Source of the DNA: Stomoxys calcitrans
Lineage: Eukaryota; Arthropoda; Insecta; Diptera; Muscidae
NCBI RefSeq assembly: GCF_963082655.1
Contig: NC_081553.1
Coordinates: 226,103,070 to 226,167,069, forward strand
Reading direction: 5' to 3'
DNA: 64,000 nucleotides
Translations under genes and position numbers: made by a program
Notes under the pieces: generated by a model
The model's database searches: none
Told to the model about the DNA's origin: nothing
The model's input: the letters and a program-made list of their open reading frames with translations, nothing else
Shown: positions 11,643 through 23,059 of the stretch, piece by piece
Numbering within the stretch: position 1 is the first letter of the stretch
How the letters are laid out: each line of letters begins with the position of its first letter

Positions 11643-11978
11643 TTTATTTGGTTTGTTTTTTTTTGTTTTTGTTATATAAATTACCCTAATAATCATGGTT
11701 TTTTTTTATAATTTATATTGACAAAATAAAAACATATTAAATTATTAAATAAAATTAAATAAAAACAATAAAATAGTAAAAAATAAGAGTCAGAGATAGG
11801 TAGGGCAACGATTTAAATTGAAATATGTATACATACAAAAAATAAATGTCAAGAGAGTAGGGGGTAACCAACACTAAGAGAAATTCAACTCAATCAGTTG
11901 ACATAAGCAATTGAGAATTTCTCTCTGGTCCTAATTGCCTTAAGAGTTGTGTATGTGTGTGTGTGTGTGTTTGTCTAT
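11643..11978 (-). other. Serpin 3' UTR with candidate poly(A) signal
   Basis: Downstream of the serpin stop is a GT-repeat (about 11949-11970) and AT-rich sequence. A minus-strand AATAAA lies at 11648-11643, about 330 bases from the stop, and is the best poly(A) signal candidate by position. Confidence 0.4.
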
Positions 11979-14900
11979 TCACTTTTGTGTTTTGGGATCA
12001 CGATAGATGCCAGTGAAGAGAACAGCATTGACTTTGCTGTCATAGATCAGGAACATGAAAGGATGATTGCACTCTAATTTGGTGGGCTCCACAGGACGTG
12101 AAGAACGGAAACTGAAGACAACAGTGGCGGCAGCAGCGGTACTTCCCTCCTCATCCACCTTGATTTTGGCCACATGTTTGGCATCGCCAAACATCAGATT
12201 TGTTTCGGCGGAGAAGCCACGTAAATCGGCGCTGTGATCGAACAAAGTGTTAATGCCCAATTTACGCAAGATCTAGGGAGAGAAGAAGAAAAATAGAATA
12301 TTAGAAAGTTTTATACAAGTCCATTAAAGTTTAAAATAAATGAGAGAGGCAAAGAGAGAAATAGAGAGAAAAATAAAAGTTTAAAATTAGATTTGAAATA
12401 TATGAGAGTGAGACAAAGGGAAACCAACTGGCAAAACTACTAACTTTTTATACCTATCACCATAGGGGAGGACGCTAATGTAGTTATTCCGATTGTAACA
12501 CCTGGTAATATTAATCTGCGACCACATTGGGTCGGGTTGATTTGTGTGGATGGAAAAAAATGTTTAATCGTAGAGCAAAATCATAATCTACATAAAATTC
12601 TGAGTAAAATTTTCCGAAGAAACCATGGATCTAAATTCAAAACCTAATCCGCGCTTCTTGGACTTGGTTTTTCAAGAAAAGCGCTACAAGTTTTTTGTAA
12701 ATAAAACAAAAACTGTGTTGTCAATTTCTTGGGGTATAATGGGAGGCGGTCGTTCTTGGCCTTGAGGCCAATCCCCCACCTCCATTCCTTGAGCGATCCT
12801 TACGTAGCACATTGTTTCCGTGACAACTTCGCAAGCTGCAGGTGTTGGTCAGCTTAGTCTTCTGGATCGCTGCGACCAATATGCTCTTCCGACTCATAAA
12901 GTCCACAATCTCATCGATCTTGCCACGAAGTCCGTTACAGTTTAACTGCAAAAACGATACACTTCCCGGCACTGGCCTAGCATTTTGGGCTGGGATGCTG
13001 CCGTTGCGTAAATTGCCGTACGGGAGAGGTCGGTGGGGTCACATAGTCCGACGATGAGGACGCAGAAGGCGACGACGACGACGCTTGTGACCCACTGATG
13101 TTCGCACAGCACCTTGCGACATAACCAGTATGATTATACTCCCGTAGTGAAGTGAGGCCAGAGCAAGATCGGAAATGTAACCACTCCATGCACCGGTTAC
13201 ACCTCACCGACCGATGATGGATGCGGTTCTGGCAAACCGAACAGAACCAGGGCCCGGGATTCTTTTCAATCCCGGCACGGACCAGAAGCGTGCGGAGAAG
13301 GCACTCCGGTATGTGCCTCTCCCATGACGAAAAAAGACAAACACGTACACTTAGGCGGCAGTCCTTGCCGATGAGGGTTCCATCGGGTCAATCCGGTGCG
13401 TACAACCGGCTGCCATGGGATTGGGACCGGAACAAGCTTGCACACATATGAAGTTTGACGACGGTCGCTATGTCCACATACATCATAGGCACACAGTATT
13501 CGTGCAAGAGCCGGTGCCGCTCGGCCTCTGCGATTGTCCGCGACTACAGTTACAGCTTCTGTGGACGTGCCCGGTAGCTCGCAGCTAAGCTTCTCGTGAC
13601 AGTACCCACAGCTGTCCCGTGCCGGACTATCATGATTTCGACAGACGGACGGACGGACATGGCTGGATAAAAATTAAAATATTGAGCTTATACTTGGTGG
13701 GCACATAAAAAAATCATTTATTCTATTAATAGGTCTGTTCGCGTACTTTTCCGTTAAAGTTTTTTTTTGCTATTTATTTAAATTAAACAGCTGGTTTTAA
13801 TAAAACAGCTGTTCAATGCTGCAATTTTCTACTGTTCGATGCTGCAAATATCTGCCTCCAGTAGATATTTGCAAGCTCTCAATTAACAAACTCAAAATTT
13901 AGCTTCCTCTCTCGCACTCTACCGCTCTCTTCTACTGGCAAATATTATACGCAAACGAATTGCAGTAACAAATTGTGCAAATTTGCACAAATTTTTGATT
14001 ACACGAACACACTTAATGTTAACTCTCATCTTCAAATCTCGCTCTCTTTCTCTATTTCTATTTCTCCCTCTCCCTCTCACTTAAAACTAAAACAATTTCC
14101 ACTCACCGGCACCAATTCCAAATTCTGTTCAAATTCAAATTTCGGCAATGAGATGTCAATCTCCTTGGGTGAGGCATTTTTCAAAGCATTCTCCAATGAT
14201 TCTGGCTTCAATTTGGTCAAAACATTCTCCAAGGCACCCTCTATGAAGGGAGGCAATATGATAATCATGGATATCTCAGAATCTGCTTCCTCATCCTGCG
14301 AGGTCAAATAGGGCATTTGCAAAACATACGCTCCCAAATTGTCATCAACGGCCATATTGAAAGTGCCACGTTTATGCATCATAGACACAAACGAATGTTG
14401 GCTGGGTGTGGTGTAGAAAATCTCTTGGGTGGTATCATTGGCATCAAACTTATCCGACCATTGTCCCTTAAAGTAGGCAGCATTGGCCAAAACCATTTGA
14501 CTTTCACTGCTGACATCGCCGGGGCTTAACATTTCGGGAATTTCATTGCGTGTTATATTGGCAATCCAATTGTTAATCTCCTTGCGCCCCTCTTCGGCCT
14601 TATTTCTAAAGTCCAGCGATTCCAATTCATCGATAAAATTCTCCTTCATACATTCGGCCAGGTTGATGCTCTTCTCAAAGTAAATTCTATCGGCAGCACT
14701 GAATTCCAAAGGCATTTTCTTGGAGCGAGTATAGCGCATTTGTTTCTCTAGGCGATAGCCTCGGTTGACGTGTTTCTTATTCTTGGCCCATTGCAAACGC
14801 AGGGCTTGAACCAATTCTTGTTCAGTTTTGCCATCAGCTCCAAAATAGGCCAACAGTAGGGCATGGAATGTGCTGTAGGGTGAAAAGAAAATGTTTTCAT

Positions 14901-15081
14901 TGGGAGTGGCCTTTTGTATGGCCTCCAGCATGGCTAAGGTGAATTCTGTTTGTCCACGATACAAATCGGCCCGTATGGTTTTTGGTAGTTCCAAAGCATT
15001 ATTTTCGACCAGACACAGGTTTTCGGCCCAGCCAACTGTCACTGAGACGGTAAAAAGTAGAATACACGTAAAGATCCTCAT
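11979..15081 (-). CDS. Spn88Ea: Secreted serpin, Spn88Ea-like, two coding exons
   Basis: Exon 1 is 15081-14107 (325 codons, donor GTGAGT) and exon 2 is 12272-11979 (97 codons plus stop, acceptor CTAG), phase 0, total 422 residues. Residues 1-19 form a signal peptide. Serpin landmarks are present: NIFFSPYS (63-70), ANAAYFKGQW (199-208), MIIILP (272-277) and the C-terminal ECNHPFMFLIYD (392-403). The reactive-centre hinge EEGSTAAAATVV (366-377) has the small residues of an inhibitory serpin. Counting from P15 Gly368 puts P1 at Ser382, with Arg381 as the alternative. Sequons lie at N175, N215 and N302. The N-terminal PKTIRADLYRGQTEFTL, the loop and the IYRDPKT tail resemble my recollection of Drosophila Spn88Ea, reported to restrain Toll signalling and affect wing expansion. 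Paralogue assignment is less certain than family. Confidence 0.95.
12721..13640 (-). mobile_element. 5' part of a LINE in the serpin intron
   Basis: After the leader (13640-13470), the minus strand encodes a cysteine-rich finger (RCNRCMEWLHFRSCSGL, 13207-12977) and then, after a frameshift, the start of an AP-type endonuclease (LQLNCNGLRGKIDEIV, AAIQKTKL, GGGGLA; 12972-12760). It breaks off at GGGGLA. Orientation matches the serpin. No reverse transcriptase follows. Confidence 0.75.
13728..13995. mobile_element. MITE-like repeat in the serpin intron
   Basis: Sequence from aataggtctgttcgcgtac to gtgcaaatttgcacaaattt is present in inverse orientation at about 41850-42175, with shared blocks aaacagctg, gcagcatc and agagagcgggag. 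Exact ends and target duplication were not resolved. Confidence 0.5.
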
Positions 15082-15110
15082 GGCTGAAAGAGAAACGAAA
15101 CAATAATTTA
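15082..15110 (-). promoter_or_regulatory. Probable 5' UTR intron acceptor of the serpin
   Basis: Read on the minus strand, a pyrimidine run ending TTTCTCTTTCAG stops two bases before the ATG (AG at 15085-15084, exon CC-ATG). This implies a noncoding first exon further right. I could not locate it before the transposon cluster starting at 15385. Confidence 0.6.
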
Positions 15111-15384
15111 TGAAAATTTAAGTAAGTTTAGATTTTAATTTTTTATAAAAATGCAGGGAAATACAAATTTTTTGGAATTTGAACAATTTTTTATACAATT
15201 TCAAAAACAAGAAATTAAGATAAAAAATTTTCAAAAAAATAATACTTCAGTGTCATGTAGTTTATAGGCCAAAAACGAAATAGTTGTTCTAGCCACCAAT
15301 TGGTATGTGAAGGTAGAGATCCTCCTCAAGCTCCATAGGTGAGCTAATTCGTTTCGAAAGTCGACTTTGGGATCTCTAACTCGG

Positions 15385-15436
15385 CTATAACAAGGAAACC
15401 CCTTATCATTGAGATTAAATTTGAATCGAACAGCAC
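15385..15436 (+). mobile_element. Left part of a SINE split by a 2.7-kb insertion
   Basis: SINE body gaaaccccttatcattgaga to cgaacagcac stops at the hAT terminus at 15437 and resumes at 18116 (gatagcactcattgatg to about 18200). Confidence 0.75.
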
Positions 15437-15671
15437 TAGAGCTGGCAAACTATCGATAAACTCAAAATTCGATATTTACAATAATAAATAACGATTGTAT
15501 CGATACTATCGTTAATATTCCAAATGAGAAGTAACAATCAGAAGATGGATTTATATAGATGCAATATTAATGCACAGACCGAAAAGTCCATTGGGAGTCA
15601 TGAGAGAAATAATTGTAAAAACTTTAGCCCAATCGGATAAAAAGTGCGCCATCTATAGGCACATTGTGTCA

Positions 15672-17985
15672 TCTTATATATAAAATTCAATTTGTGTTTG
15701 TTTGTTTCTTTGTCGGTTTGTTTGTTTGTTTCGTATCGGATAAAAGGGGCGCCCTCTATAGGCGCAATGCATCATCTTATATATAAAATTAAATTTGTGT
15801 TTGTTTGTCGGTTTGTTTGTTTGTTCCGTATAGACTCAAAAACGGCTGAACCGATTACCTTGAAATTTTCGCAGATTGTGTAGGTTGGTCTGGAAGAAAA
15901 CATAAGCTATATAATTTTTTGATATCGGGAGGGGGGCGGACCCTCCCCCTTACCCCAAAAATACTATCCAAAAATAAAAGTGGGCCGATCGGGACAATAT
16001 GGGATTCAAATGAAAGGTATTCAAGAGTAGAGTACGAATTTCATAAAGTAGGGTCCAAGTACCTGGGGGGGGCCGCCCCAGCCCCAAAACCCCTTAAAAT
16101 AGGTTTATTTGACAATCATGACAGTATGGGACTCAAATGAAAGGTATTCGGGAGTAGATTACGAATATGGTCAGGAAGTATAAATGGTCTTTATAATTTA
16201 TTGATAACGGAAGGGGGCGGACCCTCCACCGTTACCCCAAAAACACTACCCAAAATCAAAAGTGGACTGATATGGACAATATGGGTATCAAATTAAAAGT
16301 ATGCGAGAGTAGATAACGAATCTGGCATACATATTCATGTTTAAGTATAGGGGGTAACACCCACCCCCACAAAAACGCCCAAAATGGGCACATTAGGTAA
16401 TCGCGCATATATGGGACTTGGTTTGTTTGTTCCGTATAGACTCAAAAACGGCAGAACCGATTTTCTCAATATTTTCTCATATTGTATAGGTTGGTCTCGA
16501 AGGAAACGTAGGCTATACAATTTTCGGTATCGGAAGGGGGACGGGTGAGGGTTAAGCCAAAAACTCAACACAAAATCAAAAGTGGACCGATTGGGACATT
16601 AAAGGTATCAAATTAAAATTTGAGTCTAAGTACCCATTGTGCCGCCCCAACCCAAAACTCCCCCAAACAGACATATTGGACGTTTATTTTAATATGGGAC
16701 TGAAATGAAAGATATTCGGGAGTATATTTCGAATCTGGCATATAAATATGATACTTGGCTGAACCGATTTTCTTAAAATTTCAATAGATTGTGTTCGTTT
16801 GTCTGGAAGGAAACATAGGCTATGTAATTTTTAGATATCGGGTAGAGGCGGACTCTCCCCCTTACCCCAAGAACGCCAACCATATCCGAAAGTGGTCCGA
16901 TGGGCACAATAAGGGTATCAAATGAAAGTTATTGGAAACCGAAAAACGAATACGGTATTAAAATTTGTTTCCAAGTACCCAGTGGGCCCCCCCAACCCCA
17001 AAACTTCTCTAAACAAATATATTCGAAGTTTATGTCAATATGGGACTCAAATGAAATGTATTAGGGAGTAGATTACGAATATGACATTAAAAATTGCTTT
17101 CAAGTCTAGGTGGCGCTTTTCCTCCTAAAAATACGTCAAATGGGTTATTTGACCCGTTGTGACAACATGGGACTCAAATGAAAGGTATTAGGGAGTAGAT
17201 TATGAATATGACCTAAAAATTTGCGTTCAAGTCTAGGTGGCGCTTTTGCTCCTAAAGATACGTCAAATGGGTTATTTGACCCATTGTGACAATATGGGAC
17301 TCAAATGAAAGGTATTTGAGAGTAGAAGACGAATTTGATATCCAATTTTGGAGCCAAGTGTTTTGGTGTACACCCTAAAGCACCACCTAAACTGAACTTC
17401 ATTTTCGTTGCGTATAAAGAACGAATTTGGTATCTATTTTCAGTGCAAAGTGCCGGTGGCCGCCCCAGCCCCAAAACACCCTCCAAACGGTTCATATTTA
17501 CCGGCCATGGCAAAATGGGGCTCAACTTAAAGGAAGTGCAGCACGAATTTGATATCCATATTTGAGACGAAATGTCTGAGTTGCCATCCCTCCCCTAAGA
17601 ACATTACCCTAAGGAAAACCATTACCACCAGGGATAGAGAAGGGGCAAATTCTCACACATCAATGAGTGATTTCCGATTCAAGTTTAAACTCAATGATAA
17701 GGGACCTTTTTTTATAGCCGATTCCGAACGGCGCCCGCAGTGCGACATTTCTTTGGGGAAAATTTTTTAAATGGCCATGCATGGCATTTTACCTCGCAAA
17801 AGTCGCCAACATAAAGAGGGGATAAACACCGCTTTGTGCGATGTTCTCCCCAGAATTCGAACGCGTTCAGCGTCAAAGATTATAATGGCACGATTCGATA
17901 TCCGCATTCAGGGCGAAGTGTCCCCACTCTATTAAGCTTTTAGAGGGTTAAAGAAGACGCAGCGGAGCGGGCCCTGTTCGGCTAG
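15672..17985 (+). mobile_element. R2 Helitron-like element inside the hAT MITE
   Basis: The left end is A-TC (TCTTATATATAAAATTCAAT) and the right end GGAGCGGGCCC...GGCTAG-T; TC start, GC-rich 3' end, CTAG terminus and A/T target are the Helitron rules. The first about 110 bp are repeated in tandem near 15771, and modules with gactcaaatgaaaggtatt recur downstream. No Rep/helicase sequence is present, so it is non-autonomous. Helitron assignment is inference from termini. Confidence 0.6.
17600..17885 (-). mobile_element. SINE copy within the R2 element
   Basis: Reverse SINE body (ctcaatgataagggaccttt, gcagtgcgacatttctttgg) with a decayed B box (agaattcgaacgcg) and lost A box. It is the innermost layer of a SINE-hAT-Helitron-SINE nest. 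Confidence 0.65.
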
Positions 17986-18115
17986 TATATTATATATATT
18001 TTTATTCATTTTGCAAAAAATTGAACTTTGTCGATAGTATGGATAGGAAAAACATCAATCAATATTCAGACCAAAAAGAAAATATCGATAGAGCCATCGA
18101 TGTTTGCCAGCTCTA

Positions 18116-18200
18116 GATAGCACTCATTGATGTATGAATAGTTTGCCCCTATCCCTTAATGGAATGTTCATGGACAAATTAGCATTTGCATATAAACCAA
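18116..18200 (+). mobile_element. Right part of the split SINE
   Basis: Continues the SINE interrupted at 15436: gatagcactcattgatgtat, gtttgcccctatccctta and tggaatgttcatggacaa. Confidence 0.75.
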
Positions 18201-19375
18201 ATATTTTCTTTGACATTTTTTCTCTGTGTATATATTTACTTTAAAAATTCCCCACAAATTTATCGATTTATATTAAATGAGCGATCAATCAATAATCGAA
18301 CCACTGCTCCAAAAAAAAAACGCACACACTTTGCTATTGACCTTGTACCGTGAAGTAAGCTATGTTTGGATTAGTGGAACGTGATTTTAAATTAATTTTT
18401 TTTAGATATGCTGGAGTATTGGCGGTCTGGCTATTGGAATAAGATGCATTTGACATGATATGTCTGTGAAGTGAATAAACCCTCTCAGGTTATTTGTGTG
18501 TGGGTTGATGTGAAATTCCCCCCAAGAAAAGAAAAAAAAACAAAATCCAGTCATGGGCAGTCATATGTATGGACTTAAGCTAAAAATGTGAGACGTGATT
18601 TGAATTGACCTCATCAATACCATAGTGGATAGATATACTGATACGAACAATAAGTTTTTGGCTTGTGGTTTGTTGTTAGCATGATTCGATAGAAATATTA
18701 GTAGTTTTTTTGTTTTTTGGATATTACTGACTTTTTTCCTTAGTTAAACAAAAGCTCCTCAACCTTCAATGTGAACTCCCTAGCAGCATTAGAAATATTG
18801 CGGAATTCCCTTTGGCTCATCACCATCAGAATCTGAAAGTGTTTCGCAGAATAATTTTAATGTCATACCTAGCTGATGAATGGCAATTATTCCACATCGA
18901 TTACACACACACATGGGCTGGGAATACTAAATTACTTTTTTTAGTTACTGAAGCACGTTTCTGAATAAATTGTTGTTGTACAGAATTCCCAGTATTAGAC
19001 CACAAGTGAAAGTTAATTATTCTAATGCATAGGAAGTTTCTTTAATCTTAGATCAACTACCGACAAATAATTGCAACTCATGTGCGTTGATTGTTATGTC
19101 AATAGTGGACTTGGTGTAATCTGTCTATAATTTTTATTTAACTGCATAAAATAATGGGAATTGACAGCTTACCGTAGCTGCCAATGATAAATAGAGACTG
19201 TAGCTGAATTGTATTCTGAGAAAAATATACAAATTAAATTTAAATTACATTTTGTAAAATTTTTAATTTTCTTTAAATGTAATCTTAAAAAAAGTCTTTC
19301 AATTTTTTCTTTTGAGAATATTCCTTTGAACTTTTGTATTTATAGAATACCAGCTAAACGGGACTCCGTTCCGTT
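18201..19375. other. Gene-poor unique sequence
   Basis: AT-rich with no recognised repeat. The only coding signal seen is the candidate minus-strand exon at 18740-18832. Confidence 0.3.
18740..18832 (-). CDS. Candidate terminal coding exon of an unrecognised minus-strand gene
   Basis: After an acceptor reading CACTTTCAG (AG at 18834-18833), the minus strand is open for 30 codons and ends TAA. The translation begins ILMVMSQREFRNIS and ends VEELLFN. Its base composition is visibly richer in GC than the surrounding AT-rich DNA, and no repeat family seen here covers it. I do not recognise the protein and found no convincing upstream exon in the next kilobase; a GTATGA donor 36 bp upstream would make an intron too short. 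It may be a chance opening. Confidence 0.3.
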   Translation of the reverse strand: MLMVMSQREFRNISNAAREFTLKVEELLFN

Positions 19376-19379
19376 GCGC

Positions 19380-19675
19380 CTTCTTTCAGTCACTAATTCC
19401 TTCTATTTGAGATCTGTATTGCCATGGTAGGCTATAAAGTAATAATTGGAGGTGTTTTGGGGTTGGGACGGCCCCTCCGTCTTTTCGCCTCTAACGTGGA
19501 TGTCAAACTCGTGCTCTACTCCTAAATACCTTAATTTTGAGTCGCATATTACCAGGTTCAATAAATAAGTCCTGTTTGGAGGGTAGGATTGACTCCCGGA
19601 CGCATAGTCCTGAATGTAAGTATAAGATTCGAACTATACTTCCAAATATCTTTCATCTGAGTCCCATATTGTGGG
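19380..19675 (+). repeat. R2 fragment
   Basis: Diverged R2 modules (gtattgccatggtaggc, ggggttgggacggcccctcc, tttcatctgagtcccatatt) abut an R1 copy with a sharp change at about 19675. Confidence 0.5.
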
Positions 19676-21184
19676 TAAGGCGGTAGCCCCGTTTTTCCGT
19701 TTGTAACACCTAGAAATATTGATGTAGGACCCCTTGACCGTCTTGACATCCTGAGTCGATCTAGCCATGTCATTCCGTCCGTCTGTCGAAATCACGAAAG
19801 CGGTAGAACGCGTAAAGCTAGCTGCTTAAAATTTCGCACATATACTTAATATTGTTGTAGGTTGTTGGGGATTGCAAATGGGTCATATCGGTTCTGATTT
19901 GCATATAGCTCCCATATAAACCGATCTCCAGATTTGATTTCTTGGGCCCCTGGAAGCCGCAATTTTTGTCCGATTTGGCTGAAATTTTGCACGTAGTGTT
20001 CTGTTATGACTTCCACCAGCTATGGCAAGTACCGTCCAAATCGGTCAAGAACCTGTTATAGCTCTCATATAAACCGATCTCCCGATTTGACTTCTTGAGC
20101 CCCTGAAAGCCATAATTTTTGTCCGATTTGGCTAAAATTTTGCACGTAGTGTTCTGTTATGACTTCCAACGACTATGTCAAGTAACGTCGAAATCGGTCA
20201 AGAACCTGTTATAGCTCTCATATAAACCGATCTCCCGATTTGACTTCTTGATCCCCTGGAAGCCTCAATTTTCATCCGATTTGGCTGAAATTTTGCATGA
20301 AGTGTTCTGTAATGACTGTGCCAAGTACGGATTTGACTTCTTGATCCCCTCAATTTTCATCCGATTTGACTGAAATTTTGCTTGAAATGTTCTGTTATGA
20401 CTTCCAACAACTGTGCCAAGTACGGTTCACATCGGTCAAGAACCTGATATAGCTCCCATCTGGGGTCTTGACTTCTTGATCCCCTAGAATCCACTATTTT
20501 CATCCGATTGCCAAATACGATCCTATGCCAAGTACCAAATCGGTCAAGAACCTGTTTTAGCTCTCATATAAACCGATATCCCGATTTGACTTCTTGATCC
20601 CCTGGAAGCCTCAATTTTCATCCGATTTGGCTGAAATTTTGCATGAAGTGTTCTGTAATGACTGTGTCAAGTACGGTTCACATCGGTCAAGAACCTGATA
20701 TCTAGAATCCACAATTTTCATCCCATTTGGCATATAGTGTTCCGTTATGACTTCCAACAACTGTGCCAAGTAACGTCCAAATCGGTCAAGAACCTGTTAT
20801 AGCCCTCATATAAACCGATCTCCCGATTTGAATTCTTGAGCCCTTGGAAGCCCCAAATTTCGTCCGATTTAGTTTAAATTTTGCACATAATGTTCTGTTT
20901 TGACTTCCAACAACTGTGCCAAGTACGGTTCGAATCGGTCTATAACCTGATATAACTCCCATATAAACCGATCTCTAGATTTGACTTCTAGAGCCCTTGG
21001 ATACCGCAATTTTTGTCCGATTTGGCTGAAATTTTGCACATAGTGTTGTGTTTGGACTCTCAATAACTGTGCCAAGTACGGTCCAAATCGGTCTATAACC
21101 AGATATGCTCTCATATTTTAGCAGAATCCTGGTGGTGGGTTCCCAAGATACGGCCCGGCCGAACTTAGCACGCTTTTACTTGAT
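19675..21184 (+). repeat. R1 repeat, long copy with about ten modules
   Basis: From ccgtttgtaacacctagaaa to the right terminus cggcccggccgaacttagca. The anchor ataaaccgatctccc recurs about every 153 bp (near 19921, 20074, 20228); some middle units are partially deleted. Confidence 0.8.
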
Positions 21185-21189
21185 GGTTT

Positions 21190-22215
21190 TAGGTTACTAT
21201 TAGAGTACAAACAAAATTTCGCTGGAATCGCCCCATAACCTTCTAGATCTGGCGTTTTTTAAAATTAAGGTAAGGGGGAAGGATATCGAACAATTCAACA
21301 TACTATTTTAAAATTTATGAACTTAGTAGTTAAACACTCAAAACATTGATATTAAATAAAATTGACAAAAATTTCCAACTTTAAGCTTCTTTATATTTCA
21401 TTATTTTATCATCTGGCAACGCAACCATAGTTGAGTTGCCATCCTAATCGACCCCTAAGTACCCCATTTAAACGGTTGGACCATTCTACAACATCTGCGA
21501 AAATTTCAAGAAAATCGGTTCATCCGTTTTTGGGTCTATACAGAACAAGCCCATGCAGAACATACACGGCCTAAGTATCTGGACCCAATTTTTAAAGTCA
21601 TATTCGTACTCTACTCCCGAATATAAGTACCCTATTGTTCCGATCGGTCTACTTTTGATTTTAGACCGTACTTTAGGGGCAGTTTTGGGCTTGGGGCGAT
21701 CACTTAGGTTCTTGAACTCAATTTTTAGTATCACATTCATATTTTACCCCAGAACACCTTTCATTTGAGTCTCATATTGTCCCAATCGGTCTACTTTTGA
21801 TTTCGGGCAGCACTTTATGAGACAGTTTTGCGCTTGGGGGAGGCACCTAGGCTCTTGAACTGAAGTTTTAGTATCACATTCTTAATTTACTCCGGAATAC
21901 CTTTCATTTGAGTCCCATATTGTCCCAATCGTTCCCCTTTTGATTTCGAGCGTTTTTTTTTGGGTGGTTTTGGTCATAGGTACTTGGACCCAATTTTTTA
22001 AATCATATTGATATTCTACTCTCGAATATATTTCATTCAATTTTGCCCATATTGCCCAGATCGGTCCACTTTTGATTTTGGGCGGTGCAGCTGGGGTAAG
22101 GGGGAGGGTCAGCCCCGCCTCCGATATAAAAAATTATATAGCCTATTGCTTCTTCCAGATCAACCTACACAAATCGGTTCAGCCGTTTTTGATTCTATAA
22201 GGAACAAACATTCAT
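21190..22215. repeat. R2 repeat copy, rearranged
   Basis: R2 blocks cccatattgtcccaatcggt, ggtaagggggagggtcagcc and gttcagccgtttttgattct are present, with parts apparently joined out of order near 21470-21560. No intact terminus was seen. Confidence 0.55.
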
Positions 22216-22554
22216 TTCTATTAAATACCCAGCAGTCCAAACGTCTACCATGACAATGTCTTCAAAGACTTATTTAAAACGATTTGAATTTTCTCACCGA
22301 TATAAAATTATGTTATAAAATTTTATTGTCGACGAATTCACTAACCATGTTCACAAACAAGTCAGCACAATTTCTTTTTATTGGAAAGTTTAAAATTTAA
22401 ATTTTTTTCTTCGAAAAAACAGACGCTCTCTAAAGGACAAAGTAACAGACCCATCACTTAAATTATCATGAGACATGATGACTAGTGTTGCCGCTTAAAA
22501 AAAATATTTCCCACCGAAATTTAATTAAAAGTACTACCTAGCCAAAAATGCAAT

Positions 22555-22870
22555 ATATATTTTTATGCCTACCATCCAGGAGTTGGGCATTTTGCCATTC
22601 CATTTATTTGCAAGACATCAAATCATACATTTTCAACCCTACAAAGTATGCGCACCAGATCCTTGTTATATTCATAAACGTGCCGAGTTTGAATAAAGCG
22701 AACTAAGGGTTTGAGAGTTGCATGGACCCCTCAACTTCTGAGTATGGGCCAGATCTGACCATATTTGTATGCAGCTGCAATATAGCCCAGTTCTCCGATT
22801 GAAGGGATTGAACGTGCCCAGAATTTACTAAATTTGAAAGAAATCCCTTAACACTCGTGCCAGTTATAGT
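22555..22870 (+). repeat. Decayed R1-like fragment
   Basis: Traces such as catacattttcaaccctaca, agtatgcgcaccagatcc and ccagttctccgattgaaggg match R1 left-end sequence at low identity. Confidence 0.4.
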
Positions 22871-22892
22871 CAATATCAGAGCTTACATCGAA

Positions 22893-23052
22893 CGAAAAAT
22901 TGATACCAACGGTATTGATAGTAAAGTAATACCAAAATGTTACCGTATGGTATGGATGATGTGAAGCATACCATACGGTATTTTGTGGTATTAATTTACT
23001 GTGTTACTGTATTATCGATACCATTGATACCATAGGTATCAATTTTTATTTC
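22893..23052. mobile_element. Fold-back MITE
   Basis: The outer arms aaaaattgatacc (22895-22907) and ggtatcaattttt (23035-23047) are perfect inverses. Inner arms around taccgtatggtatg and cataccatacggta also pair, so nearly the whole 160 bp can fold on itself. Family unknown. Confidence 0.65.
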
Positions 23053-23059
23053 GGTGTAC

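Larger units (their letters stand above)
15437..18115. mobile_element. hAT-type MITE (about 365 bp without cargo) inside a SINE
   Basis: Termini TAGAGCTGGCAAACTATCGAT and the inverted ATCGATGTTTGCCAGCTCTA form 19-21-bp inverted repeats. Eight-base flanks aacagcac and gatagcac match at 6 of 8, fitting a decayed hAT duplication, and the SINE is restored when the element is removed. It carries a Helitron-like element at 15672-17985. Confidence 0.8.

Noticed and set aside
14077..14106. Serpin extension PVSGNCFSFK after residue 325
   Set aside because: This reads into the intron. The GTGAGT donor at 14106 removes it and exon 2 supplies the true C-terminus.
19675..21184. CRISPR-like array
   Set aside because: Units are 153 bp without distinct spacers, and the genome is eukaryotic.
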